Positions 42,129-51,082 are shown, counted from the first letter of the stretch. The stretch is 64,000 bases of DNA from CAVQWT01 sp963810815 (GCA_963810815.1 CAWEPB010000008.1:62001-126000), one strand, 5' to 3'. The notes: generated from the sequence alone by a model not told the origin. Made by a program: numbers and translations.

Positions 42129-43745
42129 CTATCGGCTGCGGGCGCCGAAGAAGCGCACCGGTTGCGGGCGCGCGGGCGGCGCGGGCGGGTCGGGCGCTGC
42201 CAGGGCGGCGTCGCGCGCCTGCGCCAGGGCCTCCGCGGCCGCGGCCGGGTCGCCGTCGAGCTGCGCGGCGAAGGCGGCGAAAATCCGGTCGTAGTGCGCG
42301 ACCCCGCGCTGCTGCGTGGCGCCATAGCCGCGGCGCAGCGCCGGCAGCGCCGCGAGCTCGCGTGCGGCGCGCTGGCCACCGGCGACCCCCAGCGCGTGCT
42401 CCAGCGCCGCAAGCCAGGCCTCGATCGCCGCCTGCTCGCGCCCGAAGCGCAGCGACCGGCGACGCCACCGCGACAACCCGGCCACCACGCGCAGCGCCAG
42501 CGCGCCGGTGGGAGCGCTGGTCTCGAGCGACAGGCCCCGGCGAGGCCCGGCCGGACGTGCCGCCCGGCGTTCGAGCCAGGCGCCAAGCGGCGCCGGGAGC
42601 ATCGCGGCGATCTCGTCGATCCCCGGCGCGAACATCTCGCGCACGCGGACGACGTCGCCGGGTGCCGCCGCCGCCTCGGCGCGGATGCGCGCCAGCCGCA
42701 CCCGCCGTGCCTTGATCGCGGCGACGCGGATCGCGTCTTCGTAGCTCATCCAGTGCGCGAGGTGGCGCGCAACGATCGCCGCCGTCGGCAGGTCGCGCTT
42801 GGCGATGCGCGCGACCCGGTCGACGTAGGAGGCGGCCCAGGCGGCATCCTGGTAACCGACCAGCCGCGCCGCCCCGACCCGCGCGATCCCGGCCACGGGT
42901 TCGGGCAGTTCGCGCAGGCGCCGCGCGACAGTCTCCGGCAACACCGGCACCCCAGCGGCACTTGCGACGGTTTCCGGCAACGCCGGCACGCCGGCGGCAC
43001 TGGCGACGGTCCCCGGCAGGACCTGAACGCCGGCGGCACCGGCGGGGTGCGATGGCAGCGCCGGTGGCCCGGCCGCCGCAGCGGCAGCCGCATGCGCCGC
43101 CGCGAATGCCGCGAGGCTGGCCTCGACCCCCCGCCCGGCCGCCCGGATCGCCGCCTCGGCGGCCGCGCGGGACAGCGGCACCGCGCCACTGCCGACGAGC
43201 GCGCCGAACAGCGGCGCGCTGATCACTGTCGCGTGCGCGGCGCGGATCGCCTCGAGGTCGACCAGCACGGCGCGGCGGGCCAGCGCGCGGATGGCGCCGG
43301 CGACGCGCCCGGCGTCGACGCGGCCGTCGGCGCCACTCATCTTCTCCGCCGTGGTGTAGGCACGGTGCGTCGACGCGATCACCGTGGTCCGCGCCGGCGT
43401 GCACATCCCGCGCTCGAGCATGCGCGCCGCCTCGAGCAGCTCGGCACAGACCAGGACGTCGACCCGCCCGGGCACCGGCATCAAGCCCGGCGTTCGCACC
43501 GGTCCGCCGTCGACGGGGGCCGGCGCGAGTTCGACGTAATAGGTGGTGGCGCCGGTGCGCTGCGACACGCCCGGCGTCGACGTCGCCTGCACGACCAGGC
43601 CCGTGGCGCGGGCGGCATGGCCGATCCACTCGACCAGCACGGCGCCGCCCTGCCCGCCCAGCGCGGCGATCAGTATCGCGACCGGCGCCTCGACCGCACC
43701 GGCGCGGTCCGCGAACGCGGGGTGCACCGTCGATGCGCCGGTCAT
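42129..43745 (-). CDS. iorB: Indolepyruvate (arylpyruvate):ferredoxin oxidoreductase, beta-type subunit
   Basis: A 538-residue protein. The N-terminal gamma-type domain (about 20-200) has AALGGQGGAVLVEWIG, TPGVSQRTGATTYYVEL and VLVCAELLEAARMLERG. After a repeat-containing linker comes a long alpha-helical C-terminal part (about 280-538; DVVRVREMFAPGIDEI) found in the large IorB/DUF6537-like proteins. It complements IorA in decarboxylating arylpyruvates to arylacetyl-CoA. It overlaps iorA by ATGA. The length is well above the short IorB of archaea. Confidence 0.85.
   Translation of the reverse strand: MTGASTVHPAFADRAGAVEAPVAILIAALGGQGGAVLVEWIGHAARATGLVVQATSTPGVSQRTGATTYYVELAPAPVDGGPVRTPGLMPVPGRVDVLVCAELLEAARMLERGMCTPARTTVIASTHRAYTTAEKMSGADGRVDAGRVAGAIRALARRAVLVDLEAIRAAHATVISAPLFGALVGSGAVPLSRAAAEAAIRAAGRGVEASLAAFAAAHAAAAAAAGPPALPSHPAGAAGVQVLPGTVASAAGVPALPETVASAAGVPVLPETVARRLRELPEPVAGIARVGAARLVGYQDAAWAASYVDRVARIAKRDLPTAAIVARHLAHWMSYEDAIRVAAIKARRVRLARIRAEAAAAPGDVVRVREMFAPGIDEIAAMLPAPLGAWLERRAARPAGPRRGLSLETSAPTGALALRVVAGLSRWRRRSLRFGREQAAIEAWLAALEHALGVAGGQRAARELAALPALRRGYGATQQRGVAHYDRIFAAFAAQLDGDPAAAAEALAQARDAALAAPDPPAPPARPQPVRFFGARSR
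42925..43041. repeat. 39-bp tandem repeat in iorB linker
   Basis: Three units start near 42925, 42964 and 43003. They encode 13-residue units of the type VASAAGVPALPET between the two IorB domains. The frame is preserved by the multiple-of-three length. Confidence 0.75.
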
Positions 43746-45889
43746 GCGTTCTCCGGCAGCAGCGCCGCCGCCAGTCCGTCGCGCAGCCGCGCCACGAAGC
43801 GCTCCCGCACCGACGCGTGGCTCACGATCTCAACGCGGTAGAACGACGGACACAGCGCGGCGACCTGCGCCAGCGTTCCGCACAGCCCGCAGCCGACGCA
43901 GCCGTCGTCGATGGTGGTCACCGGCGCCGTGCGCAGCGGATCGGCCGCCGTCTTCAGCGTCAGCGACGGACAGCCCGACAGGCGTACGCACGAGCGGTCG
44001 CCCGTGCAGATGTCCTCGTCGATGCCGTAGCGGACGCGCTCGACGCGCTCCCCGGCGCGGGCCCGGTGCGCCAGCAGCGGCTTCAGGCGCCGCTGCCGTT
44101 CGAGCTGGCACTCGCCTTCCGCGACGATCACCTTGAGTCCCGGGTCCGGCGTCGTGAACGCCTCGGTCAGCGCGGCTTTCATGGCCGCGACGTCGTAGGT
44201 GTGCACGGTGCGGCGCCAGCGCACGCCGACGCCCTCGAGCACGTTCTCGATGGTCACGTCGGTGGCTGTGGTGCTCTCCCCCCCGGCATCGCCGCGACGG
44301 GCGGCCTGCGGCGTCGAGACGATTTCCTGCGTGCCCGTAGCCGACGTGTACCCGTTCTTGAAGATCAGCAGTACCGCGTCGGTCCCGTTCTTGACGGCGG
44401 TGGTGACTCCCGACAGGAAGGCGTTGTGCCAGAAGCCGCCATCGCCGACGGTCGCGAGCGGGCGCTGCTGCTGCAGCGAAGCGACGGCGACGGCGCTGGC
44501 GAGTCCCATGCCGTAGCCGGTGATCGAGTGACCGAACTGGAACGGCGCGAACATCGCGAACGAGTGGCAGCCGATGTCCGCGGCGCAGTGCCGGGGCCCG
44601 AGCTCGGACTCGACCAGTTTCAGCGCGGCGAACACCGGGCGCTCGGGACAGCCGATGCAGAATCCGGGCGGTCGCGGCGGAACCGGCGCGCCGAGCAGCT
44701 CGGCGGCGCGCCGGCGCACGGCATCGATCTCGGCGCGCCAGGTGGCGCCCGCCGGCCCCGCCAGGTGCGGCGCATGCCGCGCGACGAAGCGGTCGAGGCC
44801 CGCGACGACCGCCTCCGCCTGGTACTCGCCGACGCCGTCCATCATCGCCTTGCCCTCGATCGCGCAGCGCACCCCCGCGCGCTCGAGCTGCGCGGCGAGT
44901 TCGAACTCGATGAACTCCGGGTGGCCCTCCTCCAGCACCAGCACCGCCCGCTTGCCGCGGCAGAAGCCGGCGATCTCGTCCGGAACCAGCGGATAGGTGG
45001 CGTTCAGGACCAGCAGGGGCAGCGCCGGCTCGCCATCGCGGCCGAGCAGGCCCGCGACGGCGAGCGCCTGCATCAGGTTGGGATGGATGCCGCCCTGGAC
45101 GATGACGCCGACGTCGCCGTCGACGCCGAAACGCTCGTTGAGCCGGCGCGCGGCGATGAACCGGCGCGCGGCCGGAAGGCGTTCGGTGGCCTTGAGCCGC
45201 TCGTGCGCGAACGTCGACGGCGGGTGCGACATGCGGCCGACATCGAAGGGCGCCGCCGGCGCGCGCTCCCGCATCGACATCCGCGGCGCCACGTTGTCCC
45301 GCGCGACGAAGCTCCCCTGCAGGTGGCAGGCCCGGATCCGCATCTGCAGGATCACCGGGGTGTGCGCGGCCTCCGACAGCTCGAACGCGGTCTCGACCGT
45401 GTCGACCAGATGCGGCAGGTCAGGCCGCGGATCGAGCAGGACCAGCGACGACTTCATCGCGTAGGCGTGAGTGCGCTCCTGGACGACGCTCGAGCCTTCG
45501 CCGTAGTCCTCGCCGACGACGATCAGCGCACCTCCGCGGACGCCGGGCGACGCGATGTTCGACAGCGCATCCGAGGCCACGTTGGTGCCGACGATCGATT
45601 TCCACGTCACCGCACCGCGGACGGGATAGGCGACCGACGCGGCGAGCAGCGCCGCCGCCGCCGCCTCGTTGGTGCAGGGCTCGACGTGGACGCCGAGTCC
45701 GGCCAGGACGTCCTCCGCCTGCACCATCACGTCGAGCAGCTGCGAGATCGGCGAACCCTGGTAGCCGCCGACGTAGGCGACCCCCGACTGGAGCAGCGCC
45801 TTGGTGACCGCGAGGATGCCTTCACCGTGGAACACCTCGCCGGCGCCCAGCGCGAGCTGCCCGACTTCACGGGTGAAGGACCGCTCCAT
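43742..45889 (-). CDS. iorA: Indolepyruvate (arylpyruvate):ferredoxin oxidoreductase, alpha-type subunit
   Basis: A 715-residue protein. The first domain has GGYQGSPISQLLDVM, PCTNEAAAAALLAASVAYP and GEDYGEGSSVVQERTHAYAMK. The ThDP domain has CIGCPERPVFAALK, DIGCHSFAMFAPF and TVGDGGFWHNAFLSG. Near the C-terminus are Cys groups (DICTGDRSCVRLSGCP and CVGCGLCGTLAQVAALCP) for ferredoxin-type clusters. It converts phenylpyruvate or indolepyruvate to the CoA ester and reduces ferredoxin, feeding phenylacetyl-CoA to PadBCD. The ATG at 45889 follows GGAGGAG. It is the first gene of iorA-iorB-DUF59. Confidence 0.9.
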   Translation of the reverse strand: MERSFTREVGQLALGAGEVFHGEGILAVTKALLQSGVAYVGGYQGSPISQLLDVMVQAEDVLAGLGVHVEPCTNEAAAAALLAASVAYPVRGAVTWKSIVGTNVASDALSNIASPGVRGGALIVVGEDYGEGSSVVQERTHAYAMKSSLVLLDPRPDLPHLVDTVETAFELSEAAHTPVILQMRIRACHLQGSFVARDNVAPRMSMRERAPAAPFDVGRMSHPPSTFAHERLKATERLPAARRFIAARRLNERFGVDGDVGVIVQGGIHPNLMQALAVAGLLGRDGEPALPLLVLNATYPLVPDEIAGFCRGKRAVLVLEEGHPEFIEFELAAQLERAGVRCAIEGKAMMDGVGEYQAEAVVAGLDRFVARHAPHLAGPAGATWRAEIDAVRRRAAELLGAPVPPRPPGFCIGCPERPVFAALKLVESELGPRHCAADIGCHSFAMFAPFQFGHSITGYGMGLASAVAVASLQQQRPLATVGDGGFWHNAFLSGVTTAVKNGTDAVLLIFKNGYTSATGTQEIVSTPQAARRGDAGGESTTATDVTIENVLEGVGVRWRRTVHTYDVAAMKAALTEAFTTPDPGLKVIVAEGECQLERQRRLKPLLAHRARAGERVERVRYGIDEDICTGDRSCVRLSGCPSLTLKTAADPLRTAPVTTIDDGCVGCGLCGTLAQVAALCPSFYRVEIVSHASVRERFVARLRDGLAAALLPENA

Positions 45890-45931
45890 CGTCTCCTCCG
45901 ACGATCCGGCGCAAGGGCGCCAAGGTTGCCG

Positions 45932-45973
45932 ATTCTGGGCGCGGGTTCCGCCCGGGGCCTTGACGCCGATCAA
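45932..45973 (-). promoter_or_regulatory. FNR-like class II promoter of iorAB
   Basis: TTGACGCCGATCAA on the plus strand at 45960-45973 (TTGATCGGCGTCAA on minus) matches the FNR consensus at 9 of 10. On the minus strand CAGAAT at 45932-45937 lies exactly at -12 to -7, the same hexamer and spacing as the pad-hcr promoter. The start is near 45925, with a 36-base leader. Confidence 0.65.
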
Positions 45974-46007
45974 GCAGCAGGCGGCGCGGCGGGCATTCGC
46001 CGCCTAA

Positions 46008-46027
46008 ATCGGCATTCGAATACCACA
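46008..46027. promoter_or_regulatory. Operator-like sequence similar to the had/kor palindrome
   Basis: ATCGGCATTCGAATACCACA shares 12 of 20 positions with the palindrome at 20326-20345 (AT-GG-ATT...TACC). Its core ATTCGAAT is a perfect inverted repeat. It lies midway between iorA and the SDR gene, between two FNR-like boxes. It may bind the same GntR- or XRE-type regulator. Confidence 0.35.
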
Positions 46028-46041
46028 ATTCGCCTGCGCAG

Positions 46042-46083
46042 TTGACGCCGGTCAAGGCCCGCAGACGCGGCCGCAGGCACATT
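46042..46083 (+). promoter_or_regulatory. FNR-like promoter candidate of the SDR gene
   Basis: TTGACGCCGGTCAA (46042-46055) is an inverted repeat with 8 of 10 FNR matches. CACATT at 46078-46083 is at the class II -10 position but matches TATAAT at only three bases. The start would be near 46090, about 60 bases before the ATG. Confidence 0.4.
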
Positions 46084-46148
46084 CGGCGGGTCGAGGCGGC
46101 CCGCCGGCGGGCGCCGTCGCGTCCGGCCGGAACCGGGGGAGGACTGTG

Positions 46149-46895
46149 ATGCAGCTCGAGGGACGCAATGCGATTGTCACCGGCGCGGCGCGCGGCATCG
46201 GCGCCGCGGTCGCGCGCGCGTACGGCCGCGAGGGCGCCGGCGTGGCGGTCGTCGATCTCGACCTCGCGCGCGCCGCCGAGGTTGCCGCGGCGATCGAGGG
46301 CGCCGGCGGCCGCGCGACGGGCTTCGCCTGCGACGTGGCGCGGCGCGACCAGGTCGGCGCGATGGTCGCGGCCGCGTCCGCGGCGCTGGGGCCGATCGAC
46401 ATCCTGGTCAACAACGCCGGCATCATCCGGCCGGCCATGCTGCACCGCATGACGGCCGCCGATTGGGACGCGGTCCTCGGCGTGCACCTGACCGGAAGCT
46501 TCCACTGCCTGCAGGCGGTCGTCGCGGGCATGATGGAGCGGCGCTACGGCCGCATCGTCAACGTCACGTCGGCCGCCGGCGTCCTGGGGACGATCGGCCA
46601 GATCAACTACAGCGCCGCCAAGGCCGGCATCCTCGGTCTCACCATGTCCGCGGCGAAGGAACTCGCGCGGCACGGCATCGTCGTCAACGCCATCGCGCCC
46701 GGTGCCGCGACGCCGATGACCGAAACCATCCGCACCGACGAGCGGTTCCGCGACAAGTACCTCGAGCGCATTCCGCTCGGCCGCTGGGCCGAGCCGGACG
46801 AGATCGCCCCGCTGTTCGTGTTCCTCGCCTCCGCCGGCGCCAGCTACGTCACCGGCCAGGTGATCGCCGCCGACGGAGGCATGACCATTCGCTAG
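46149..46895 (+). CDS. Short-chain dehydrogenase/reductase (FabG-like)
   Basis: A 248-residue classical SDR: NAD(P) motif VTGAARGIGAAVARAYG, ILVNNAG, the active-site Ser in VTSAAG, Tyr-x3-Lys in INYSAAKAG, and the typical C-terminus YVTGQVIAADGGM. Asp in VVDLDL at the end of beta-2 points to NAD preference. It has a GGAGGA site six bases before the ATG. Its location suggests oxidation of a 3-hydroxyacyl-CoA such as 3-hydroxypimelyl-CoA, but the sequence cannot fix the substrate. Confidence 0.82.
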   Translation: MQLEGRNAIVTGAARGIGAAVARAYGREGAGVAVVDLDLARAAEVAAAIEGAGGRATGFACDVARRDQVGAMVAAASAALGPIDILVNNAGIIRPAMLHRMTAADWDAVLGVHLTGSFHCLQAVVAGMMERRYGRIVNVTSAAGVLGTIGQINYSAAKAGILGLTMSAAKELARHGIVVNAIAPGAATPMTETIRTDERFRDKYLERIPLGRWAEPDEIAPLFVFLASAGASYVTGQVIAADGGMTIR

Positions 46896-46914
46896 AGGCG
46901 CGGCGCCGCCGCGT

Positions 46915-47697
46915 TCAGCGCTCGAGCCGGCCGACGAAGCGCGCAAGGGCCGCGAGGACCGCGTCGGGCTGGTCGCGGTGCGGCGAGTGGCGGCAATCGG
47001 CGAGTTCCACGAGCTCGACGTCGGGCGCGGCGCCCGCGATGCGGCGGACCTGGTCCAGGGTGCCGTACTCGTCGTCCTGCCCCTGCATCGCCAGCACCGG
47101 GCAGGTCAGCGCGCGGGCGCAGTCCTCGATGTTCCAGGCGCGGAAATCCGGATGCAGCCAGATGTCGTTCCAGCCGGTGAAGGCGGCGTCGACGTCGTCG
47201 TGGTAGCGCGCGAGCCGCGAGCGCAGGTCGGTCGTCCGCCACGCCACCCTGGCCGCGGCGATGCTGGCGATCGAGACGTCCTCGACCAGCACGTGCGGCG
47301 CCATCAGCGCGAGCCCGGCGACCGCCCGCCCCGACTTCGCCGCGTGGATCAGCGCGATCGAGCCTCCGTCGCTGTGGCCGAGCAGCACCGGTGCGTCGAT
47401 CGCCAGCGCGTCGAGCAGCTGCGGCAGCACGACCAGCGCCTCGTCGTGCATGTAGCGGACGCCGAACGGCAGCGCAGCCGGCGACGACCGCCCGTACCCG
47501 GCGCGCGAATAGGCGACGACGTCCCGGCCGGTCGCCTGCGCGACGCGATGCGGGAAGTCCTTCCACATGGCGACCGAGCCCAGGCCCTCGTGCAGCATGA
47601 CGATCGGCGCGCCGCCGCCACCACCACCGCCGCCGGCGTCGATGCGCAGGACCTCGAGGCGGGCGCCGTCGACCGCGACCAGGCTCGTGCCGCCCAT
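46915..47697 (-). CDS. Alpha/beta hydrolase of the liv-box region
   Basis: A 260-residue alpha/beta hydrolase. The oxyanion segment VMLHEGLGSVAMW, the nucleophile elbow GHSDGGS (Ser about 109), the acid in GQDDEYG and the catalytic His in CRHSPHRDQP are all visible. A run of eight Gly near residue 22 is encoded by a GGC/GGT microsatellite. Similar hydrolases accompany box clusters; a role in hydrolysing lactone or CoA-ester side products is inferred. It lies 16 bases after livF and is the last gene of that operon. Confidence 0.8.
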   Translation of the reverse strand: MGGTSLVAVDGARLEVLRIDAGGGGGGGGAPIVMLHEGLGSVAMWKDFPHRVAQATGRDVVAYSRAGYGRSSPAALPFGVRYMHDEALVVLPQLLDALAIDAPVLLGHSDGGSIALIHAAKSGRAVAGLALMAPHVLVEDVSIASIAAARVAWRTTDLRSRLARYHDDVDAAFTGWNDIWLHPDFRAWNIEDCARALTCPVLAMQGQDDEYGTLDQVRRIAGAAPDVELVELADCRHSPHRDQPDAVLAALARFVGRLER

Positions 47698-47713
47698 TCG
47701 CCGCCGCCGTCGC

Positions 47714-48427
47714 TCAGACGCCCAGGAACGCGTGCAGCGCCGCGGGATCGGCGCGCGCGGTCGCGCGGTCGCACTCGTACGCGACCTGCCCCTTGACCAG
47801 GACCACGTTGCGGTCGGTGAGGGCGGTCAGGTGCGCGTAGTTCTTGTCGACGATCACCGTCGCGATGCCGCTGCCGCGTATCTCCCGGACGATGCGCCAG
47901 ATCTCCCGCGCGATCAGCGGCGCGAGCCCCTCGGTCGCCTCGTCGAGGATCAGCAGCGACGGGTTGGTCAGCAGGGCGCGGCCGATCGTCAGCATCTGCT
48001 GTTCGCCGCCGGAGAGCTGCGCCCCGCCGTGGCCGATCCGCTCGGCGAGCCGGGGGAACGTCTGCAGCACGCGGTCGAACGTCCAGTCGCAGCGCCCGTC
48101 CGGCGCCGGCCGCGCGGCCATCTGCAGGTTTTCGCGCACCGACAGGTTGGGAAAGATGCCGCGCCCTTCCGGGACGTAGGCGATGCCTTCGCGGGTGATC
48201 CGGAAGGTCGGCCAGCCGGCGACGTCGTGCCCGCGCACGCGCACGGTGCCGCTGCGCGGCGGTACCAGCCCCAGCATGCTCCGGATCAGCGTCGTCTTGC
48301 CCATCCCGTTGCGGCCCATCAGGCCCACGGTCTCGCCTTCGCGCACGGTGAAGTCGACGCCGTGCAGCACGTGGCTCGCGCCGTAGTAGACCTGCAGGTC
48401 CCGCGCCTCGAGCAGGAGGTCAGCCAC
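47714..48427 (-). CDS. livF: Aromatic/branched-chain ABC transporter ATPase (LivF type)
   Basis: A 237-residue ATPase: Walker A GRNGMGKTTLIR, signature LSGGEQQMLTIGRAL, Walker B LLILDEATEGLAPL. YYGASHVLHGVDF is the LivF opening. It overlaps livG by 8 bases. Set beside benzoate-CoA ligase and box genes, the transporter probably imports benzoate or related acids rather than amino acids. Confidence 0.88.
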   Translation of the reverse strand: MADLLLEARDLQVYYGASHVLHGVDFTVREGETVGLMGRNGMGKTTLIRSMLGLVPPRSGTVRVRGHDVAGWPTFRITREGIAYVPEGRGIFPNLSVRENLQMAARPAPDGRCDWTFDRVLQTFPRLAERIGHGGAQLSGGEQQMLTIGRALLTNPSLLILDEATEGLAPLIAREIWRIVREIRGSGIATVIVDKNYAHLTALTDRNVVLVKGQVAYECDRATARADPAALHAFLGV

Positions 48428-49181
48428 CGCCGTCCCCGTCGTGGCCGAGATAGGCGCGCTGCACCTGCTCGCTGGCGCGGATCTGCGCGGGCGGTCCGGA
48501 TTCGAGCACCTGTCCGTTCACCATCACGGTGATGACGTCCGCCAGCGCGAACACCGCATCCATGTCGTGCTCCACCAGCAGGATCGCGTGATCTTCCGCG
48601 AGCCGCCGCAGCAGGCCGACCATCCGCACCGACTCGTCGGCGCCCATGCCGGCGAGCGGCTCGTCGAGCAGCAGCACCTCGGGCTCCGCCGCCAGCACCA
48701 TCGCGATCTCGAGCTGGCGCTGCTCCCCGTGCGACAGCGCGCCCGCCTGCCGCTCGACGTGCCCGGCCAATCCGGCGAGTTCGAGCCCGCGCCGCCCCCC
48801 TTCCAGCGACGCCGGATCGCGACCGGCGTCGGCGAACAGCGCCCACGGTCGGGGGCGCCGCGACTGCGCGGCCATCCGCGCGTTCTCGAGCACGGTGAAC
48901 CCGGGAAATATGTTCGTCTTCTGGTAACTGCGGCCGATGCCCATCCGCGCGCGCCGGTCGGGCGCGAGCGACGCGATCTCGACCCCGCGCAGGCGGATGC
49001 TGCCGGCGCTGGGCCTGAGATCGCCCGACAGCAGGTTGATCAGCGTCGACTTGCCGGCGCCATTGGGCCCGAGCAACGCGTGCAGCTGGCCGCGCTCGAG
49101 CGAGAGCGCGACGCCGTCGCAGGCGGTGAGGCCGCCGAAACGGCGCGTGAGTCCGCGCGCCGCCAGGATGGGATCAGCCAT
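48420..49181 (-). CDS. livG: Aromatic/branched-chain ABC transporter ATPase (LivG type)
   Basis: A 253-residue ATPase: LTRRFGGLTACDGV, Walker A GPNGAGKSTLIN, signature LSHGEQRQLEIAMVLAAEP, Walker B VLLLDEPLAGMGADES. It pairs with LivF. It overlaps livM by 8 bases. Confidence 0.88.
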   Translation of the reverse strand: MADPILAARGLTRRFGGLTACDGVALSLERGQLHALLGPNGAGKSTLINLLSGDLRPSAGSIRLRGVEIASLAPDRRARMGIGRSYQKTNIFPGFTVLENARMAAQSRRPRPWALFADAGRDPASLEGGRRGLELAGLAGHVERQAGALSHGEQRQLEIAMVLAAEPEVLLLDEPLAGMGADESVRMVGLLRRLAEDHAILLVEHDMDAVFALADVITVMVNGQVLESGPPAQIRASEQVQRAYLGHDGDGGG

Positions 49182-50136
49182 CGGGCGGACCGCCGAAGAG
49201 GCTGCGCCGGACGCGCCGCAGCAGGTGACCCAGCCCGCCCGGCATGAATAGCACGATCAGCACGATCGTCGCGCCCAGGAAGAGTTGCCAGTGCCTGGTG
49301 AGCGAGCTGAAGAATTCGTGCAGCATCGTCAGCGCGAACGCGCCGACGATGGGGCCGTACGGGGTGCCGGCGCCGCCCAGGATCACCATCAGCAGCACGT
49401 TGCCCGACTCGTGCCAGGACAGGATTTCCGGGTTGACGAAGCCGGACTGCGCCGCGAGCAGGTAGCCGGCGAATCCGGCCAGCGCCCCGGCGAGCGTGAA
49501 CGCCGCGAGCTTGTACGCGGTCACCGGAAAGCCCAGCGCGCGCATCCGCTGCTCGTTGGCGCGGATGCCCTGCAGGGCGCGCCCGAACGGCGAGCGCAGC
49601 ACCAGCTGCAGGAAGGCGAACACCAGCACCAGCGCGACGAGCACGACGTAGAACGTGTGCACCGGCCGGTCGAGGTCGAACGGCGTGAAGCCGAGGATGC
49701 TGGCGTCGGGCTTCAGGTTGACGTAGCGGCCGTCCGATCCGCCGCCGACCTGGGTGTCGTGAAAGACGAAGTAGAACATCTGGGCGAACGCCAGCGTCAC
49801 CATGATGAAGTAGATGCCGCGGGTGCGGAGCACGAAGACGCCGACGACGAAGGCGCAGACGGCGGCCGCGAGCACCGCGACGCCCAGCGACGACCACAGG
49901 CCAGCGGCGGCGGCTTTCGGCGACAGGATCGCCAGCGCGTAGGCACCGACGCCGAAGTACGCCGCGTGACCGAAGCTCACCAGTCCGGTCCAGCCGACGA
50001 GCAGGTCGAGCGACAGGGCGAAGATCGCCATGATCATGACCTTGGTCGTCAGTTCGACGTAGAAGGTCGCGCCGGACAGCGGAAACAGCGCGACCAGCGC
50101 CAGCGCGGCCAGCGGGGCGATCAGGCGGCGGGGCAT
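49174..50136 (-). CDS. livM: Aromatic/branched-chain ABC transporter permease (LivM type)
   Basis: A 320-residue permease with about nine or ten helices: LDLLVGWTGLVSFGHAAYFGVGAYAL and ILGGAGTPYGPIVGAFAL are LivM landmarks. Cys is absent from the helices. It forms the channel with LivH; livH ends 15 bases upstream. Confidence 0.88.
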   Translation of the reverse strand: MPRRLIAPLAALALVALFPLSGATFYVELTTKVMIMAIFALSLDLLVGWTGLVSFGHAAYFGVGAYALAILSPKAAAAGLWSSLGVAVLAAAVCAFVVGVFVLRTRGIYFIMVTLAFAQMFYFVFHDTQVGGGSDGRYVNLKPDASILGFTPFDLDRPVHTFYVVLVALVLVFAFLQLVLRSPFGRALQGIRANEQRMRALGFPVTAYKLAAFTLAGALAGFAGYLLAAQSGFVNPEILSWHESGNVLLMVILGGAGTPYGPIVGAFALTMLHEFFSSLTRHWQLFLGATIVLIVLFMPGGLGHLLRRVRRSLFGGPPDG

Positions 50137-50151
50137 CGCGCGGTCCGGGGC

Positions 50152-51018
50152 TCAGGCACGGCGGAACAGGCCCTCGGGCCGCCACAGCAGGATGCCCGCC
50201 ATCAGCACGTACACGGCGACGCCCGCGTACTCGGGCACCAGCACCTTGCCGAAGGTGTCGACGAGGCCGATCAGCAGCGCCGCCGCGAGCGCGCCCCGCA
50301 CCGAGCCGATGCCGCCGATGACGACGACGACGAAGCAGATGATCAGCACCTGCTGGCCCATCCCGGGATACACCGACGACACCGGCGCCGCGAGCATGCC
50401 GGCGAAGGCCGCGAGGGCGACGCCCAGCGCGAACACGATCCTGAACACCAGGTTCACGTTGACGCCCAGCACGCCGACCATCTCGCGGTTCGACGCGCCG
50501 GCGCGGATCATCATGCCGAGCCGCGTCTTCTGGATCAGCAGGTACATGCCGAGCGCGATGGCGAGGCACACCGCCGACATCGCCAGCCGGTAGACCGGAT
50601 ACGTCATCGTGTCGCCGAGCGCGATCGACCCGCCGAGCATCGCGGGCACCGGCACGCCGTGCACGTCGTTGCCGACGATCAGGCTGCGCAGCTCCTCGAA
50701 GATCAGGATCAGGCCGTAGGTGAGCAGCACCTGCTCGAGGTGGTCGCGCCGGTACAGGTGCGAGAACAGCGCCCACTCGAGGAACAGGCCGAGGATCACC
50801 GAAAGCACGACCCCCAGCACCATCGCGACGGCGAGGCTGCCCGTCAGCGAGGACAGCGAGAACGCCATGTACGCGCCGATCATGTAGAAGCTGCCGTGCG
50901 CGAGATTGATGATCCCCATGATGCCGAAGATCAGCGTCAGCCCGCTGGCGACCAGAAAGAGCAGCAGCCCGTACTGGAGCGCGTTGAGGAGCTGGATCAG
51001 GAAGATCGAGATGTCCAT
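50152..51018 (-). CDS. livH: Aromatic/branched-chain ABC transporter permease (LivH type)
   Basis: A 288-residue permease: LLNALQYGLLLFLVASGLTLIFGIMGIINLAHGSFYMIGAYMA begins the family core (given here only as a landmark region, residues 8-50), and VVVIGGIGSVRGAL is the EAA-like loop. The start at 51018 is the ATG before MDISIFLIQ. A strong hairpin separates it from livK. Confidence 0.88.
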   Translation of the reverse strand: MDISIFLIQLLNALQYGLLLFLVASGLTLIFGIMGIINLAHGSFYMIGAYMAFSLSSLTGSLAVAMVLGVVLSVILGLFLEWALFSHLYRRDHLEQVLLTYGLILIFEELRSLIVGNDVHGVPVPAMLGGSIALGDTMTYPVYRLAMSAVCLAIALGMYLLIQKTRLGMMIRAGASNREMVGVLGVNVNLVFRIVFALGVALAAFAGMLAAPVSSVYPGMGQQVLIICFVVVVIGGIGSVRGALAAALLIGLVDTFGKVLVPEYAGVAVYVLMAGILLWRPEGLFRRA

Positions 51019-51082
51019 CGCGTGTGGCCGGTCGTGCGTCGGGCGGGCGCCCGCCGCCGGGTCCCCCGGCGCGCGAAACAAC

